From: Daphnia carinata
Taxonomy: Eukaryota; Arthropoda; Branchiopoda; Diplostraca; Daphniidae
Direction of reading: 5' to 3'
DNA length: 64,000 nt
Assembly (NCBI RefSeq): GCF_022539665.2
Contig: NC_081333.1
Coordinates: 11,220,971-11,284,970, forward strand
Shown: positions 1 to 11,479 of the stretch, in pieces
Layout: each line of letters begins with the position of its first letter
Position numbering within the stretch: the first letter of the stretch is position 1
The notes under the pieces: model-generated
The model's database searches: none
What the model saw: only the letters and a program-made list of their open reading frames with translations
Told to the model about the DNA's origin: nothing
Program-made: the position numbers and the translations under genes

Positions 1-2381
1 ACAAAAGATGGAAATTGAGTAAGGTCCGGAATATAATCCACTACATCAAAACGCAAATTTAGTGGCGACATGCTAGAACGGTGAATAACTGCTAAAACTG
101 TTACCCAGAAGTAATGGTATGGCAACAAGGTGTCGTTTTTCGTTAATTTGCAGGCTAAAATAATCATCTAGCATCTCCGATTTGGAAAACAAAAGCTGAC
201 TCGCCAGATTCGCCAGGTGGTCCTTCGGTCCGTCATCTGGATGCCATGCATTCTCTTCCTGGTCCAACGCCATTAGGGCAAGATTGTACAACGGAGGAGG
301 ATCCTACAAGAATAAAATAACAAAAAATAATTTCACTCAATGAGGAACAATATTGTCGCATCTATATATAGCGTTTGCTACCGATAGACAAATAACACCG
401 CAATTGCCAAATTCATCAAGAAATCTCTGATAAAAGAATTCCTCTGCAACTCTTTCCATGTGAAATATGTAGAGACGCGTTCCATATTGAATGAGGCAAT
501 GCTTCTCACTCACGCAACCGACGAATATTGAATCTTTAAAAGTATCACGCAACACTTGATCGGTATTTTTCTTTACATCTTCACGCAACTGGGTGAGACT
601 GGTAAGTTCAAACTGGCGTCTTTCGACGATTCCCTGTGCAGCTGCATGCAAAAGAAAAATACACAAGACATTACTATACGTAACGCTACATGGAAAAGAA
701 TTATTACTTGAGCCGCGATGTCTCATTGTACTATCGCTGCAATCTGGAACTCCTTGAATTTCTCTTTCAGCTTCCGAAGGTATACGTTTTTCAGTTTCTT
801 TCTGCTGGAAACCTGCGGCGACAGGCTCCTCAAAGGACTCCATAGAAGTTTGATTGATAAAATTACATTCACTTGATGACGACAATGGCATCGACTCCAT
901 GGTTGTTGACAGAAATTTATCGATTTTCTGATCACGGCTGTCGGTTCTAACAAGTTGCTTGTCGTAAACTTTGGCACCGGCAACTTTACTATGCTGTTTG
1001 TCAAGGAAACTAATCGGCGGAATGACAGTCTGTCGGCACGAAAGGCTGAAAATGAATAATCCAACGCGTTTTGTTTATAATGAAATAATAGCTATTGTTT
1101 ACCTGTACAGCAAAACTTCTCGACGTACTAGCAGCTTTCAGCAACATATCTGCTGACGACTGAATCTTATGTATTATGGCATCTTCGTTCAGGAAATGCA
1201 CCTCGTGCTTGGTGGGATGAACATTAACGTCGACGCAATTGGGAGCAATTTCTATGCTCAAATAAACGAAAGGGTGTTTTCCTTTAGCGAGATAAGTTGC
1301 ATAGACGCTATCCAGTGCTCTCTTTACAAAAAAAATAAATAAATGAATAAAAAAAGGCAAGTAAAATAATAATAATTGACATTAAAGTACAACCAGACTT
1401 ATACATAACGAGAAAATTCTTAGTTCACCTTCAGCGGCGTAGATTCCACAAGGCGGTGGTTTATGAATAACAGTATGGTGAATTTCGTTCCGGAATAGTC
1501 AACATTGGATATCAGGCCGTTTACTTGGGTTATTTGAAACAAAATTGTTACTTATGCCATTACATTCTCCCCAATCAAACAGGGTTACCTTTAACTTTAA
1601 GACTTGGGTCTTCTACTTGAAGTTTAATTAAATCTTTAGCCACAGCATGTCCGTAGAGAATTCTGATGTTATCTTCTTGTGTTGAATTTGGAGATGTCCT
1701 CACATCTGACCCATTATCATTTAACTTCTTTAGGCTGAATCCAACTGAAGCATTGTGCACAGCAAATCGAGTGACAACTTCTATAATTCTGTTATGCTCC
1801 TCTGAAGGAGATCTCAGAGAATTCTTTCGAGTAGGAACATTATAAAAAAGGTCTTCTACCACTATTTGAGTACCCTGTATGAAAAAATTCTACCTGTAGT
1901 GTCGGCATCAGTAGGTTGGTAACACAGAAATTACCTGTGTTCCTGCACACGGTTTGGGTGCTCCAACAAGCTTTCCATCATGATAGGAACATTTGTAAGC
2001 ACATTGCATTTCACTGGTTTTGGTTATGATTGTCAAATGGGCAACATGTGAGATAGACGCCAATGCTTCCCCTCGAAACCCAAAAGTACCAATGGCATTC
2101 AGGTCTTCAAATTTTTGCAGTTTACTAGTAGTGAAACGTTCGCATACAATCGCAAAATCTTCCTTATTGATTCCACTTCCATTATCTTGAATCTTCAATA
2201 GTTTCAGACCACCGTCTTTCACGGTCACTTGAATCGATGTAGAACCCGCATCCAAACAATTCTCCAACATTTCCTTGAGGGCATTTGCAGGTCGTTGAAT
2301 AATTTCTCCAGCCGCAATTCGATTGACAACAGTCTCATCTAATTTTAAGATATTCTTGGGCCTTTTGTTTGATTTTTCCAT
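1..2381 (-). CDS. MLH1: DNA mismatch repair protein MLH1, C-terminus outside window
   Basis: MLH1 is the MutL-type GHKL ATPase that pairs with PMS2-like partners in nuclear post-replicative mismatch repair. Exons read 2381-1935, 1874-1589, 1523-1429, 1321-1103, 1029-708, 641-382, 303-105 and 40-1, with GT/AG ends and matching phases, giving 622 residues before the window edge; human MLH1 has 756, so roughly 130 are missing. The ATPase motifs are intact: E37 and N41 in [16 protein letters not shown] at 66-71, RFTTSKL at 82-88 and [10 protein letters not shown] at 101-110. [12 protein letters not shown] follows across the first splice, and [10 protein letters not shown] sits near residue 320. 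The linker is short and poorly conserved; the C-terminal dimerisation domain begins around SIFVGCV. I chose the ATG at 2381 because an upstream in-frame ATG lacks family resemblance and this start leaves the usual short leader. Family identity is certain from the domain order; the exon 5 acceptor was chosen by phase and similarity. Confidence 0.96.
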
Positions 2382-2714
2382 TTTTAAGCGGGAACAGAGT
2401 GTTAATTCAGTCAAACCCTGATCAAACCACAAAACAGGTTTTTGTATTTTTTTTTTCAAGCAAGCTATTGCGCTGTTGCCGGCTAAGCTTTACGCGCTAG
2501 CAATAACAAGATCCGGCAACGCAAGCAAACCTGATGATTACCCTTAGGCTATGTCAAAGGCTGACAAAGTTGAATGCCCTGATAAATTTGTAAAAACAAT
2601 TATTTAAAATTATATTGTACCATGAATTCCGCTAGCAATTTTCGCTAGCAGAGCCGAGTGAATTACAGTTCTTGTGGGCTTTTGCGACATCATAGAAAAT
2701 TCTGACCTATTATC
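2382..2714. promoter_or_regulatory. Shared divergent spacer between MLH1 and MED1
   Basis: The start codons of MLH1 (minus) and MED1 (plus) lie 333 bp apart, so both 5' UTRs and promoters must fit here unless distal exons exist. No TATA box is obvious. The octamer CGCTAGCA occurs three times, at 2495-2502, 2630-2637 and 2643-2650, all in the same orientation around a GCTAGC palindrome. A bidirectional promoter is inferred from layout; no transcription start can be fixed by eye. Confidence 0.6.
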
Positions 2715-5700
2715 ATGAGTGAGACCAACAAAAAGATGCAGCTAGAGCTGCTCATGGAAAAGCTAAGGCACAAAACAAGCCACCTAAATTTAACAGATAG
2801 CGCCAAAACTTTTCGAATGACAATATTGGTAATCAGAAGTTTAATGCATACTATGCTTAAGATTTGTTAATCATTCTGGGTTACAGGAAAAACGCTATAA
2901 CAATGATACAGTGGAAAAATTACAGTACCAAAAATGTCTCGATCTGTTGCAAACCAACATGAAAGTCACCTCATTGCAGTCAATGCTTGAAAGGCTGGAA
3001 AGCATATCTAGACAAGCAGGGTAAAAGACCACCTTCAAGACTTATATATAGCCTTGTAAATGCATGTATCCATGTTCTAAACATGCTTATCTTTCATGCA
3101 GGTTAAAATTTACAGCTGATGGTTCAGGCCGAGCATTTTTCATTTCTTCAGATATGTTCTATCTTGAAGTAATTGTTGAACAAGGTGGCTCGGTTTGTGA
3201 AGTACATATTCAACATGAAGGGAAAAGTGAGCCCCAAACATGTAATGAAATTGCTGTCTGTCTGAACTCTGGAAATTTTTCAAAATTTACCAACCACCTT
3301 CAGGTAAGAAGAATGGCAACCAATCCTGTTACTTGTTTTACTCTTCCCCAGTACCTTTAACTTCATTTATTTAAAGAAGTTCTTTCTTTTTTACAAACAA
3401 TAACAAAAAATGTCCAATACTTTCAGGGCTTGTGTGCCATTTATCAAGTGAGTGCAGATAAGAAGCTGAAAGCCAAAGCTTTTGCTGCTTTAAGTGCGCT
3501 AGAATTAGACCTGGGTTCAATGTCAAAACTTCAAGTTTACAGGCAAGACATTGCCACACTTGTTCACAAATCACCCCTTGGCATTGTAATGCAAAGAGTA
3601 GGAGGATTGCCACTCACCCTTACCTACTTTCTTTCTCCCTACGACCTCGTGAATGTGCAATCTCCAACACTCACCATGACACTGGACAAAATCCTCGAGA
3701 AAAATGCTGGACTTTCTTGCACGATTGGAATTGACAGCGCTAACAATTATCAGCTACCGGTAAGGTCACAAAGCTGTGTCTCATTGACCTGTTAACTATA
3801 CTTTGCTGTTTATTCAGATTTCACCACTGTTCTCTGTCACCCGAAACTCAGACGGGGAAAGCGTGCCTGCGTTCTCACCTCTTAACGCTGTTAATAGTGC
3901 ATCCTTACCGGCAACTTTTGTTCTACGTATGCGTGACCCATTAGTACTGTGTTTTTCATTTGCCCAGCAAATAAAGGTAATAATTATATTGTTTCAATTT
4001 TCTTCTCCGTTTAAAATTCCTTCACTTTAATTTTGCAGTCTATTACTGGAATGGAAGTAGGAAACTGGGATCAACCTGAATATTTATTTTGGTCTTTGAT
4101 CAAAACGGTATCAAAAGGTCTCATAGAATCCTCTGGAATTGAAGACGGGATCTGTCGGGCGCTTCATGTGACTTTACCTGATCAGCAGCATAGCTATTTT
4201 ATCACTGAAAGCGAAGATACTGCGTTGAAGTGTTGCTCTGTTAGCTCCATTCCATTTAGGTAGATATACTAGTTTCCTTTTAAGCTCCACATCCTAATTC
4301 ACGAATTTGCGTTTTCGTTTAGTCATCCGTCACATGTACCGCAAATTCTTGCCATTCTCAGAAGACAAGGGCTGCTAAACGCGCTGCTTTCGTCGTGCAT
4401 TCGCCCCAAAAGTCAATCGGACTCGGATGCTGCATTGACTTTTGAAATCAATTCAATTGCTCTTGACCACATGTCTGTAACATTTGAACATCCGCTTTTA
4501 GAGCAGATGTGCTCCGTGGAAATTGATTTAGGCATGGATCCTACTTGTATACGATGCAGTCTGTTTGGAGCTGAGGATGAGAGGACATCAAGCGACGAAT
4601 ATGCTACGCGAGTGTTACAGCGGTGCTTATCCATTCCAGTTACAATGCGAGCTATTTTGCGTCAGGTAGATTTACATATTATTCAACTGGTAATTGTGCT
4701 CAAATGCATTTTTCTTTGAAATTTAGATGCAGTCTCCGTCTTCACGGTGGGCAAATGGACCTGGAGACCCTCAAGGATCATTTGAACGACGTTTTCAGAC
4801 GCACATCAACGGGGATTCAGATTCCCACACCGGATCCAATGGGCAGTATGGCAACCCATCGTTTACAGGCGGAAGCGGTGGCGGAGGATTCGATGGTGGC
4901 CATTCACCCAGAACCCACAACATTGGAAATAGCGACGTCATGATGCATCAGTCGATGTCAAACCCTCATGCATCAACTCCAAAAGAAACCGAGAACGAGT
5001 CTTTCAATGGAGAAATGGAGCAGCCAGGGGAAGTAGTCTCTCTTGCCGAAGATGGTACATCAGCGAACCGAAGTAACTGACTCGAAAACACCAGTCCTCC
5101 GCTAATTTTAATTTTAATTTTATTGGTTGTCAGTCATTTGTTTACTATAAAGTCGCGAATTAAAGTTATCTCAGTAAACAACTGTATCCCTTTCGTTAAT
5201 TTTGAACCCGTCTTTTCCTTCAGGTAAAGGTCAGTTTCTTCCGGCGTCCGAAGCGAGATCTTCTACTTCTACACTAGGGAATGCTGATCTTACAAAATAT
5301 AGGTGTGCAAGTAACAGATTATATACCACCTTCATGATTCACCAAATTATTTGTGTGGTCTCATTATATAGTGTCAACTCTCATTCATCGGATTCAATAC
5401 TGGGCATTACTTTGAACAATTCCTCGACGCAGTTCAACCCGGTTCGTAGACTCAACAACGATGTATCTTTGAAATCTGAGACGGTGGACATGGAGGTCAG
5501 CGTACTGGAACCTACGACAGAGAATAACCAAAGTGTTACAGAAGATGCTGATTCCCTGTCGTCGAACGATGCAGTTGCATCTCTATTGAACGTCTCAAAG
5601 AATAGAGAGTCACCATCTCCGAAAAACAAATCTGCTTACCCGTCTGTCAGCATCACACCCGTAACTTCCTTACACACGAGTTCGCTCGCTACCGCTTATC

Positions 5701-7924
5701 CAAACATTAACTTGGAACGACGGCCCGGAATTGAGATCATTCCTTTCAGCAAAGATCAGTCCTCGAGTATCCCAAGCTCGCTGACCATCACTCCGGTAGG
5801 GGGTAAACCGGCCAAGGATAAGAGCAAGTACAAGGATTTCCGCTTGAAAGAGAGTCTCAGCGCTCCTGATTCCGACACGAAGGAGAGGGATCGCGAAAAG
5901 GAACGAGAAAGGAAAGAAAGGAAACGCCGACGAGAAGGAGAAAAATCGCCTTCAAGTGGCAGTGGGGGAAAACCAACAAAGATGATGAGCCTAAGTGCTA
6001 CCCTAATGGGGCCACCCGGAGCTCTATTGAAATTGGATTCCAGTCCGAAACTAAGCCATAAAAATAATAGCAGTGGAAGTAACAGCGGATCTACACCACC
6101 CGCAAATACCAACCAGAGCCCTCTAACTTCCCCTTCAAAATCCAGCAGCAAAAGTTCGACGCCATCCAGCAGCCCTAAACACCCTAGTTCTGGCGGTAAG
6201 CCATCAATGTCAGCTCTGTCAATGTCGGCTCTGAAATGTAAGTAGTTTAGATGATATTTCTTTAATATGATGAATTTATGGCAATATAAATATGACATGT
6301 TTTTAAAGCTGCTGCATCCTTATTCACAGGTTCAACATCGCCGTCTTCAAAATCAAAGAAGAGCAAAGACAGAGATCGCGAAAGAAGTGACAAGGACCGA
6401 GACAGAGACAAGGATCGAGAACGAGATCGCGACAAAGACCGAGATCGGGACAGAGAAAGAGACAAAGATCGATCGAGAGATCGCGAAAAAAAATCGCGTA
6501 CACCGACTCCAACATCCAATCACCATAGTCGTGGCCCACCTTTGCTCAAGACCAAGTCGCTTGATTTCGCCTTAGCCGTTGAAGACAAATCGGAAGAAAC
6601 CAAAGAGGACAACAGTTTCGATTCCATTCTAGCCCTGGCTACGGCTAACAGGTACTAACTTGTGATGCCTTCTGATAAACGAAGGGATATAAATGTCGTC
6701 TATCTCTTAGCGAAATGTTGCCATCTCAACTGGATTTGCAAAGCTCTATTCATGCGGTCACCCAGGAGCTTCTATCCTTCTCACCTCCAACCCTGTCCGG
6801 TAAGTGTACGTTTGAACTGTTTCTTCATTACAAAATCATCATTTCGTGTTGTCTTGTAAATTAGATTCTGAAAATGGCAAGGTTAGTGGTAGCACTGGGT
6901 TGCCAGCGGACGGTTCGATGTCGTGTCCGTCTTCGGGCAATCCTAACAAATCACCTTTACGATCAAGAAAAAGTTCGCTATCGGCCGTCATAGATAAGCT
7001 TCGGTTGCAACATAATCCAGAATCGGACGTTTTTCAGAACAGCGGTAAGGCACTACCTGCATAAAAACTTGCATTTTATTCGTTTTTTTTTCTTACTTAT
7101 TTCATATTTTCAATGATAATTAGGGCCCAAGTATAGTGCTGATCCAGCATCGAGGATGGAACAATCAGAGGTTAGTTATAATCGCATGGAAATCCAACTT
7201 CATGTGATGCATTTAACCCGTGAAATTTAACAACGAGCAGGGTCGTTCCAGCTTCATGGATGAGTTAATGGAAGAAAGTGATTCATCTGCCAGTCCAAAG
7301 ACTAACGATGTCGAGGACAATATGCATTTCAATAGGATCCATTCGGGTAGCAATTCTCCAAATGATCCATTTTCTCAGGGTAAATAGCCTTAAGTAATTG
7401 AAACGATCAATTTTAATTTAGAAAAAAAAAATGTCCTATTAAAATTGTAGAAGACAGTGGCATTAACGAGACGACTGACGCACATGAAGGGGAATTTAAC
7501 GGAGATTCTTTGCCTGACAAGGAGTTCGTTAAACCGTTCCCGCCTCCTTCCTCTCGCGGAACATACGGTATTCGACAACACGGGTACCTGTCGAATTCGG
7601 AGGCTGATCTGAATCCTAACTCGCCATCCGTATCTGTACACATTGTAAATGTTCCTTCTCCTCTAGCTTTACAGCAAACGAGGTAAAGACAATGTAAATG
7701 CTTGAGGTCGATTGGTCTTGTCTTCCTTTTCGCACTTTGGTGTGTTTGAAACATCAGAGTAATTTGAGCGATCTTCTTCATGTAGATCTCCTTTAGCCAA
7801 TCAACTTGCTCTTGTTACGGCCGCTAGCGGCGGACCATCACCAGCGTCGAGTACCTCTCAAAGCTCGCCGTGCATGATTGATGACGACCTAATGGATGAA
7901 GCCCTAGTCGGCCTTGGGAAATGA
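2715..7924 (+). CDS. MED1: Mediator of RNA polymerase II transcription subunit 1
   Basis: MED1 belongs to the Mediator middle module and, in animals, links DNA-bound activators to RNA polymerase II. Seventeen exons join in phase to 1,308 residues (human 1,581): 2715-2828, 2887-3020, 3102-3303, 3427-3759, 3818-3976, 4039-4259, 4323-4665, 4727-5054, 5224-5302, 5372-6237, 6330-6651, 6711-6799, 6865-7044, 7124-7170, 7241-7379, 7451-7682 and 7786-7924. Exons 1-7 (to residue 502) form the folded Med1 domain. The rest is a Ser/Pro/Lys-rich disordered tail containing RRPGIEIIPF and a long Arg-Asp/Glu run near residues 938-981. The motif LNALL (406-410) fits LxxLL but lies inside the folded domain; no LxxLL was found in the tail, unlike mammalian MED1. 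The exon 8 donor (GATG/gtacat) is the least certain junction, since read-through gives a stop at 5080. Confidence 0.92.
6363..6492 (+). repeat. Arg-Asp/Glu coding repeat within MED1 exon 11
   Basis: The frame here runs as imperfect repeats of Arg-Asp, Arg-Glu and Lys-Asp dipeptides built from CGA/AGA/GAT/GAC/GAG/AAA codons. The opposite strand reads as an SR-rich artefact, which is not a gene. Such mixed-charge tracts are common in nuclear speckle and transcription proteins. Confidence 0.8.
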
Positions 7925-9692
7925 TCAATGCCAACACTTGTCTCGAGTTGGAAAATAAACTCAAGTACATCAAACGTCTGTCTTCTCCTTCATTAAACCA
8001 GATTTTCCTACTGAGCGTAGCAAACGTATTTCACTGTTTTAGACATGTTAAAAAGAAACCCGTTCCAGGCACAATCAACATATTCAAATGGGGCGTGAAT
8101 CAGTTGCAAAGCGATCGGGAGTGATGTTCCTTTGAAGAAGATGTTCTTTTATTAACAGAGCAAAAGACATGGTCTTTGTGAATCGCCTTCTTTTTTCTTG
8201 TTCCACGACTTTACAGCCCGAGTTGACGTCGGTAACAGCGAGGTAAATATATACTGCCAAGGGACGAATGCTAGATTCGCAGTGTTCATGAATAATAAAA
8301 AAGTAGAAGCCATTAATAATAACAGCTGACTCGGATGCACTCATACAGAAAAAAAGTTAGGTTTGTTTCGAAGTATTCATCTTTTTTTTTCCTTCTTCTG
8401 AGTTCATGACTCTTTCCGTAAATTCAAAATGATCCTGTAGGTAAAACAAATAAAGGAAAACTTTGCCAGCTACTGCGAAGGAAACGGCATGGCTGAGTAC
8501 ATCAAACTTTTAATCGATACGTTTAGAAAATACGCTGTTTATGTTGTCAAACTAATGACATGGTGCTCGCACTCGTTACCACATATGTCTGTTAGAAGAT
8601 CAACGGGTTAAGCCAAGAACATAGATGCACATTCGTGCCGAGGAACTTGATTCCTTTGGACACCGTGTTATTGTAAATAATCGTTCTGTTGCTGTTGCGA
8701 TGGATCTACGAGAAAAAATGGCGCTTGGTTCTCCGAGTTAGTGGGATTCGGGAGTAAGAAAGAAACTGGAGCGTATTCAGGAAAGTGGATGCGTACACAA
8801 CTTTTATGTCCAACGCCTCTCTCTCTTCGATCGATGAGTTTGTTGCCTTGAAAGCATCGCAGCTGCATTGAACCATATCGTATATGCCGTTCACCAGTTC
8901 TGGACACATTTGTGATTTTTTTTTTACTGGGACTACCTTCCAGCAAATTACGAAAACGAAAGGCAGCAGGTGATTAACGAAATATAGCTCCACTAAGTAA
9001 CCGTTTTTCTAAACTTATGGCAGGATGTGACAGAAGTATTACTTCGTTTTCATAAAACTTGCTAAATTAGTTGTCAAGCCATGTATAATCCAACCTGCAC
9101 AAGTGCACATGTGTTCCAAGTTCCAACGCTGAAATTACTTTTTTTTTTTATGAAAATGGTTAGATCAGAGCACCTACCAATCGTGGCCGCAAGGTTTGCG
9201 GCTATCTCGGAGAACTGCAATGTACTTTTTGTGTAGCAAGTTCAATTAGTTACTAGGTGACATCCAATTGCAATGCTTGCTTGCCTACTGCTTAGAGATA
9301 ACATGCTGCTGTTTACTGAACTGGGAGATAAGGCTAAAAAGTTTCCAATCTTTTAATAACGATTTATGAACGTTTTTCAGTTCACCTTCACGATAAAGTA
9401 TTTTTAGTTTGCTACATTTGAATTTCAAGTAATAACTTAAATGATTTAAACTTTACATTATAATAAACTAAAAATTTTTGCACACTTGATTGCACACACG
9501 CTGTAAAAATTGGCATTGCTGTTTCGTTAGTCAACGTTTACATTTGCAAACGTCAGTCATTTTTATTTCAGTGTGAGGCCCGTTGTCGGTAAAACGGAAC
9601 GTGAGGAAGCAATCCATCAATCCAGCTCAGTTTCTGTTACGCATTGTAGGTGTCCCTGGTTTCCTCCTTTCGCGTGTTGCAAAAACACGAAC
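7925..9692. other. MED1 3' UTR and upstream region of the MARC gene
   Basis: No gene is seen in this 1.8-kb spacer. AATAAA signals at 7954-7959 and 8449-8454 could end MED1 transcripts. The stretch just before 9693 has no in-frame ATG and probably holds the MARC gene's 5' UTR. Short open frames on both strands show no family resemblance and are broken by homopolymer runs. Confidence 0.5.
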
Positions 9693-11144
9693 ATGGATGT
9701 TAGACAGCCTTTAGTTTTAGCTGCCGGAGTTGGAGTGGGCCTTCTTACTGCCGCGGCTGCCTACAAACTTTACATGACATCTTTGCAGATGAAGAATTCC
9801 AAGCAATTAGTTAAGGGGTGGAAGGCGTGTGGCGTAGTAAGTCAAATCCACATTTTCCCCATCAAATCATGTCAAGGAATACAAGTGAAGGAGGCTGATG
9901 CTTGTGAAATGGGCCTCGTCAATGGAGAACTGCAGGACAAGTATATCAAAATAACTTTCAAGTATTTGTATGGTAAAAACAGTGTTACAATGTGATCACA
10001 GGTCATTTTTGGTTGTCAACGAAAACAACAATTTTTTGCATGCTCGGATTCATCCAACAATGCTCTTGATTAAGGTGTCCATCAGTGGAAACAAAGTAGA
10101 ATTGACAGCACCCAGCACAGAACCAATTACATTTCCAATTCTTCCTCAATCAGGAACAAAAGTCAAAGTTAGGTTTGTATGTAGTTTTTCCTAATAAGTA
10201 TTGATGGTAATAATATTGTTTTTCAATAAAATACAAACAAAACTGTTGTGCACCATAGGGTTTGGGGAGATGAAGTAGCTGCTTTTGATTGTGGTGATCA
10301 GGCAGCTCATTGGTTATCACAATACATTTTCCAAAAAGATTCCGGTGCGAGACTGGTTCATTTACCGTACAGTCACGTGTCTCCTCGCCCTCTGAAACCC
10401 AAATCATGGCTTCCCTGGATGAGGAAAACAGACGGGGTAAATAATGATACACCTATACATTTAAGTTAACTAATCAAACAGATATGTGAGTGTTGATTGA
10501 TTTTATTACTCATTGCAACATAGGCGGTGTTTTCCGATTTGACTCCATTCCACCTACTATCCACCGAGTCCGTTCAAGATTTGAATTCTCGGCTATCGGA
10601 CGGGAAAGAAGTCTCAACACTTAACTTCCGCCCAACCATCACCATCAGCGGATGCCAGCCTTACGAGGAAGATGAATGGAGATTTATACGTATTGGCGAG
10701 AAAGCTGTATTCCGCTACGTCAAGGGTTGTGATCGGTAAACGTCCATTCCCGTAACAAAAAACCTGCCATATGACTTATCTTTGTTGATTTATTTATAGA
10801 TGTCTATTAACTACGATTGATCCAGCAACTGGAATCAAAGACCCTGAACAAGAACCGTTACGAACTTTACGAAAGTATGTATAGCCAGTGCTACGTTCTT
10901 TTGTTACCACTTCAATATGTTTGTTTGCCTGCGCAATCTTATCTTTTGCCTTTGTTTTTCTTCCCTCTTGTTTCATTCTCTCCCGTGTTTCTTTCTCTAT
11001 ACCATCCAATGTAGATATCGTCTGGCGGAGGATCCCGAGTTGCGTAGGGGCATCGGTGAGGCCCCCCTCTTGGGAATCAATTTATCTCTGGACCAACCGG
11101 GCCGGATCCGTGTAAGTGATGTTGTCTACGTCGGCCAACTGTAA
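9693..11144 (+). CDS. MTARC1: Mitochondrial amidoxime-reducing component (MOSC-domain molybdoenzyme)
   Basis: mARC proteins sit on the outer mitochondrial membrane and, with cytochrome b5 and its reductase, reduce N-hydroxylated compounds at a molybdenum cofactor. Six exons, 9693-9940, 10002-10172, 10259-10436, 10524-10735, 10800-10874 and 11015-11144, join in phase to 337 residues, the same length as human mARC1. An N-terminal hydrophobic segment (about residues 7-26) is the membrane anchor. The MOSC N-terminal beta-barrel starts at IHIFPIKSCQGIQV. The MOSC domain contains SDLTPFHLLS, LNFRPTITISGC and GCDRCLLTTIDP; a Cys in the latter (268 or 271, most likely 271) should ligate molybdenum. 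The end, APLLGINLSLDQPGRIRVSD, matches the family. The ATG at 9693 was chosen because the frame upstream has only a GTG. Vertebrates have two paralogues; which one this corresponds to is not decidable, so the symbol denotes the family. Confidence 0.94.
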
Positions 11145-11445
11145 GTTACAATGCCATCGAAGCATTCCGCAGCTGCTCCACTCCTTGGATTGGTTTTTCG
11201 CTTTTCAATCTTTATGCGTTGAAATTGGTTGCAGTTACATGTTATCTAGTTCTGTATTCAAAGTTTAGCAAGCTGATTATATTTTAAATACTGGTTGGCA
11301 AACTTGTTACTTAAGTTTGTAAACTTTTATTGTGGCGATTTAAGTTTGAGAATAGCAAAAGAATCTACGATATAATGGAAACTGTTTGTTCATTTATTTG
11401 CAAAGACGTAAGCGAATTAGAGACACACAATCAGGAATGCAAACA

Positions 11446-11479
11446 AATAAAGACAGCCAGGTTGGATGCGACAAATAAA
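11446..11479 (+). terminator. Candidate polyadenylation signals of the MARC gene
   Basis: Two AATAAA hexamers, at 11446-11451 and 11474-11479, lie about 300-335 bp after the stop codon, the expected place for cleavage and polyadenylation. Confidence 0.45.

Noticed and set aside
1010-1102. Extension of MLH1 exon 4 through the next intron
   Set aside because: It reads into a stop (HSAD then TAG), while splicing at 1103 to 1029 restores the family-like sequence [13 protein letters not shown] and downstream similarity.
6262-6539. SR-rich frames on the minus strand opposite MED1 exon 11
   Set aside because: They are the antisense reading of the Arg-Asp/Glu repeat, which is in frame with MED1 on the plus strand.
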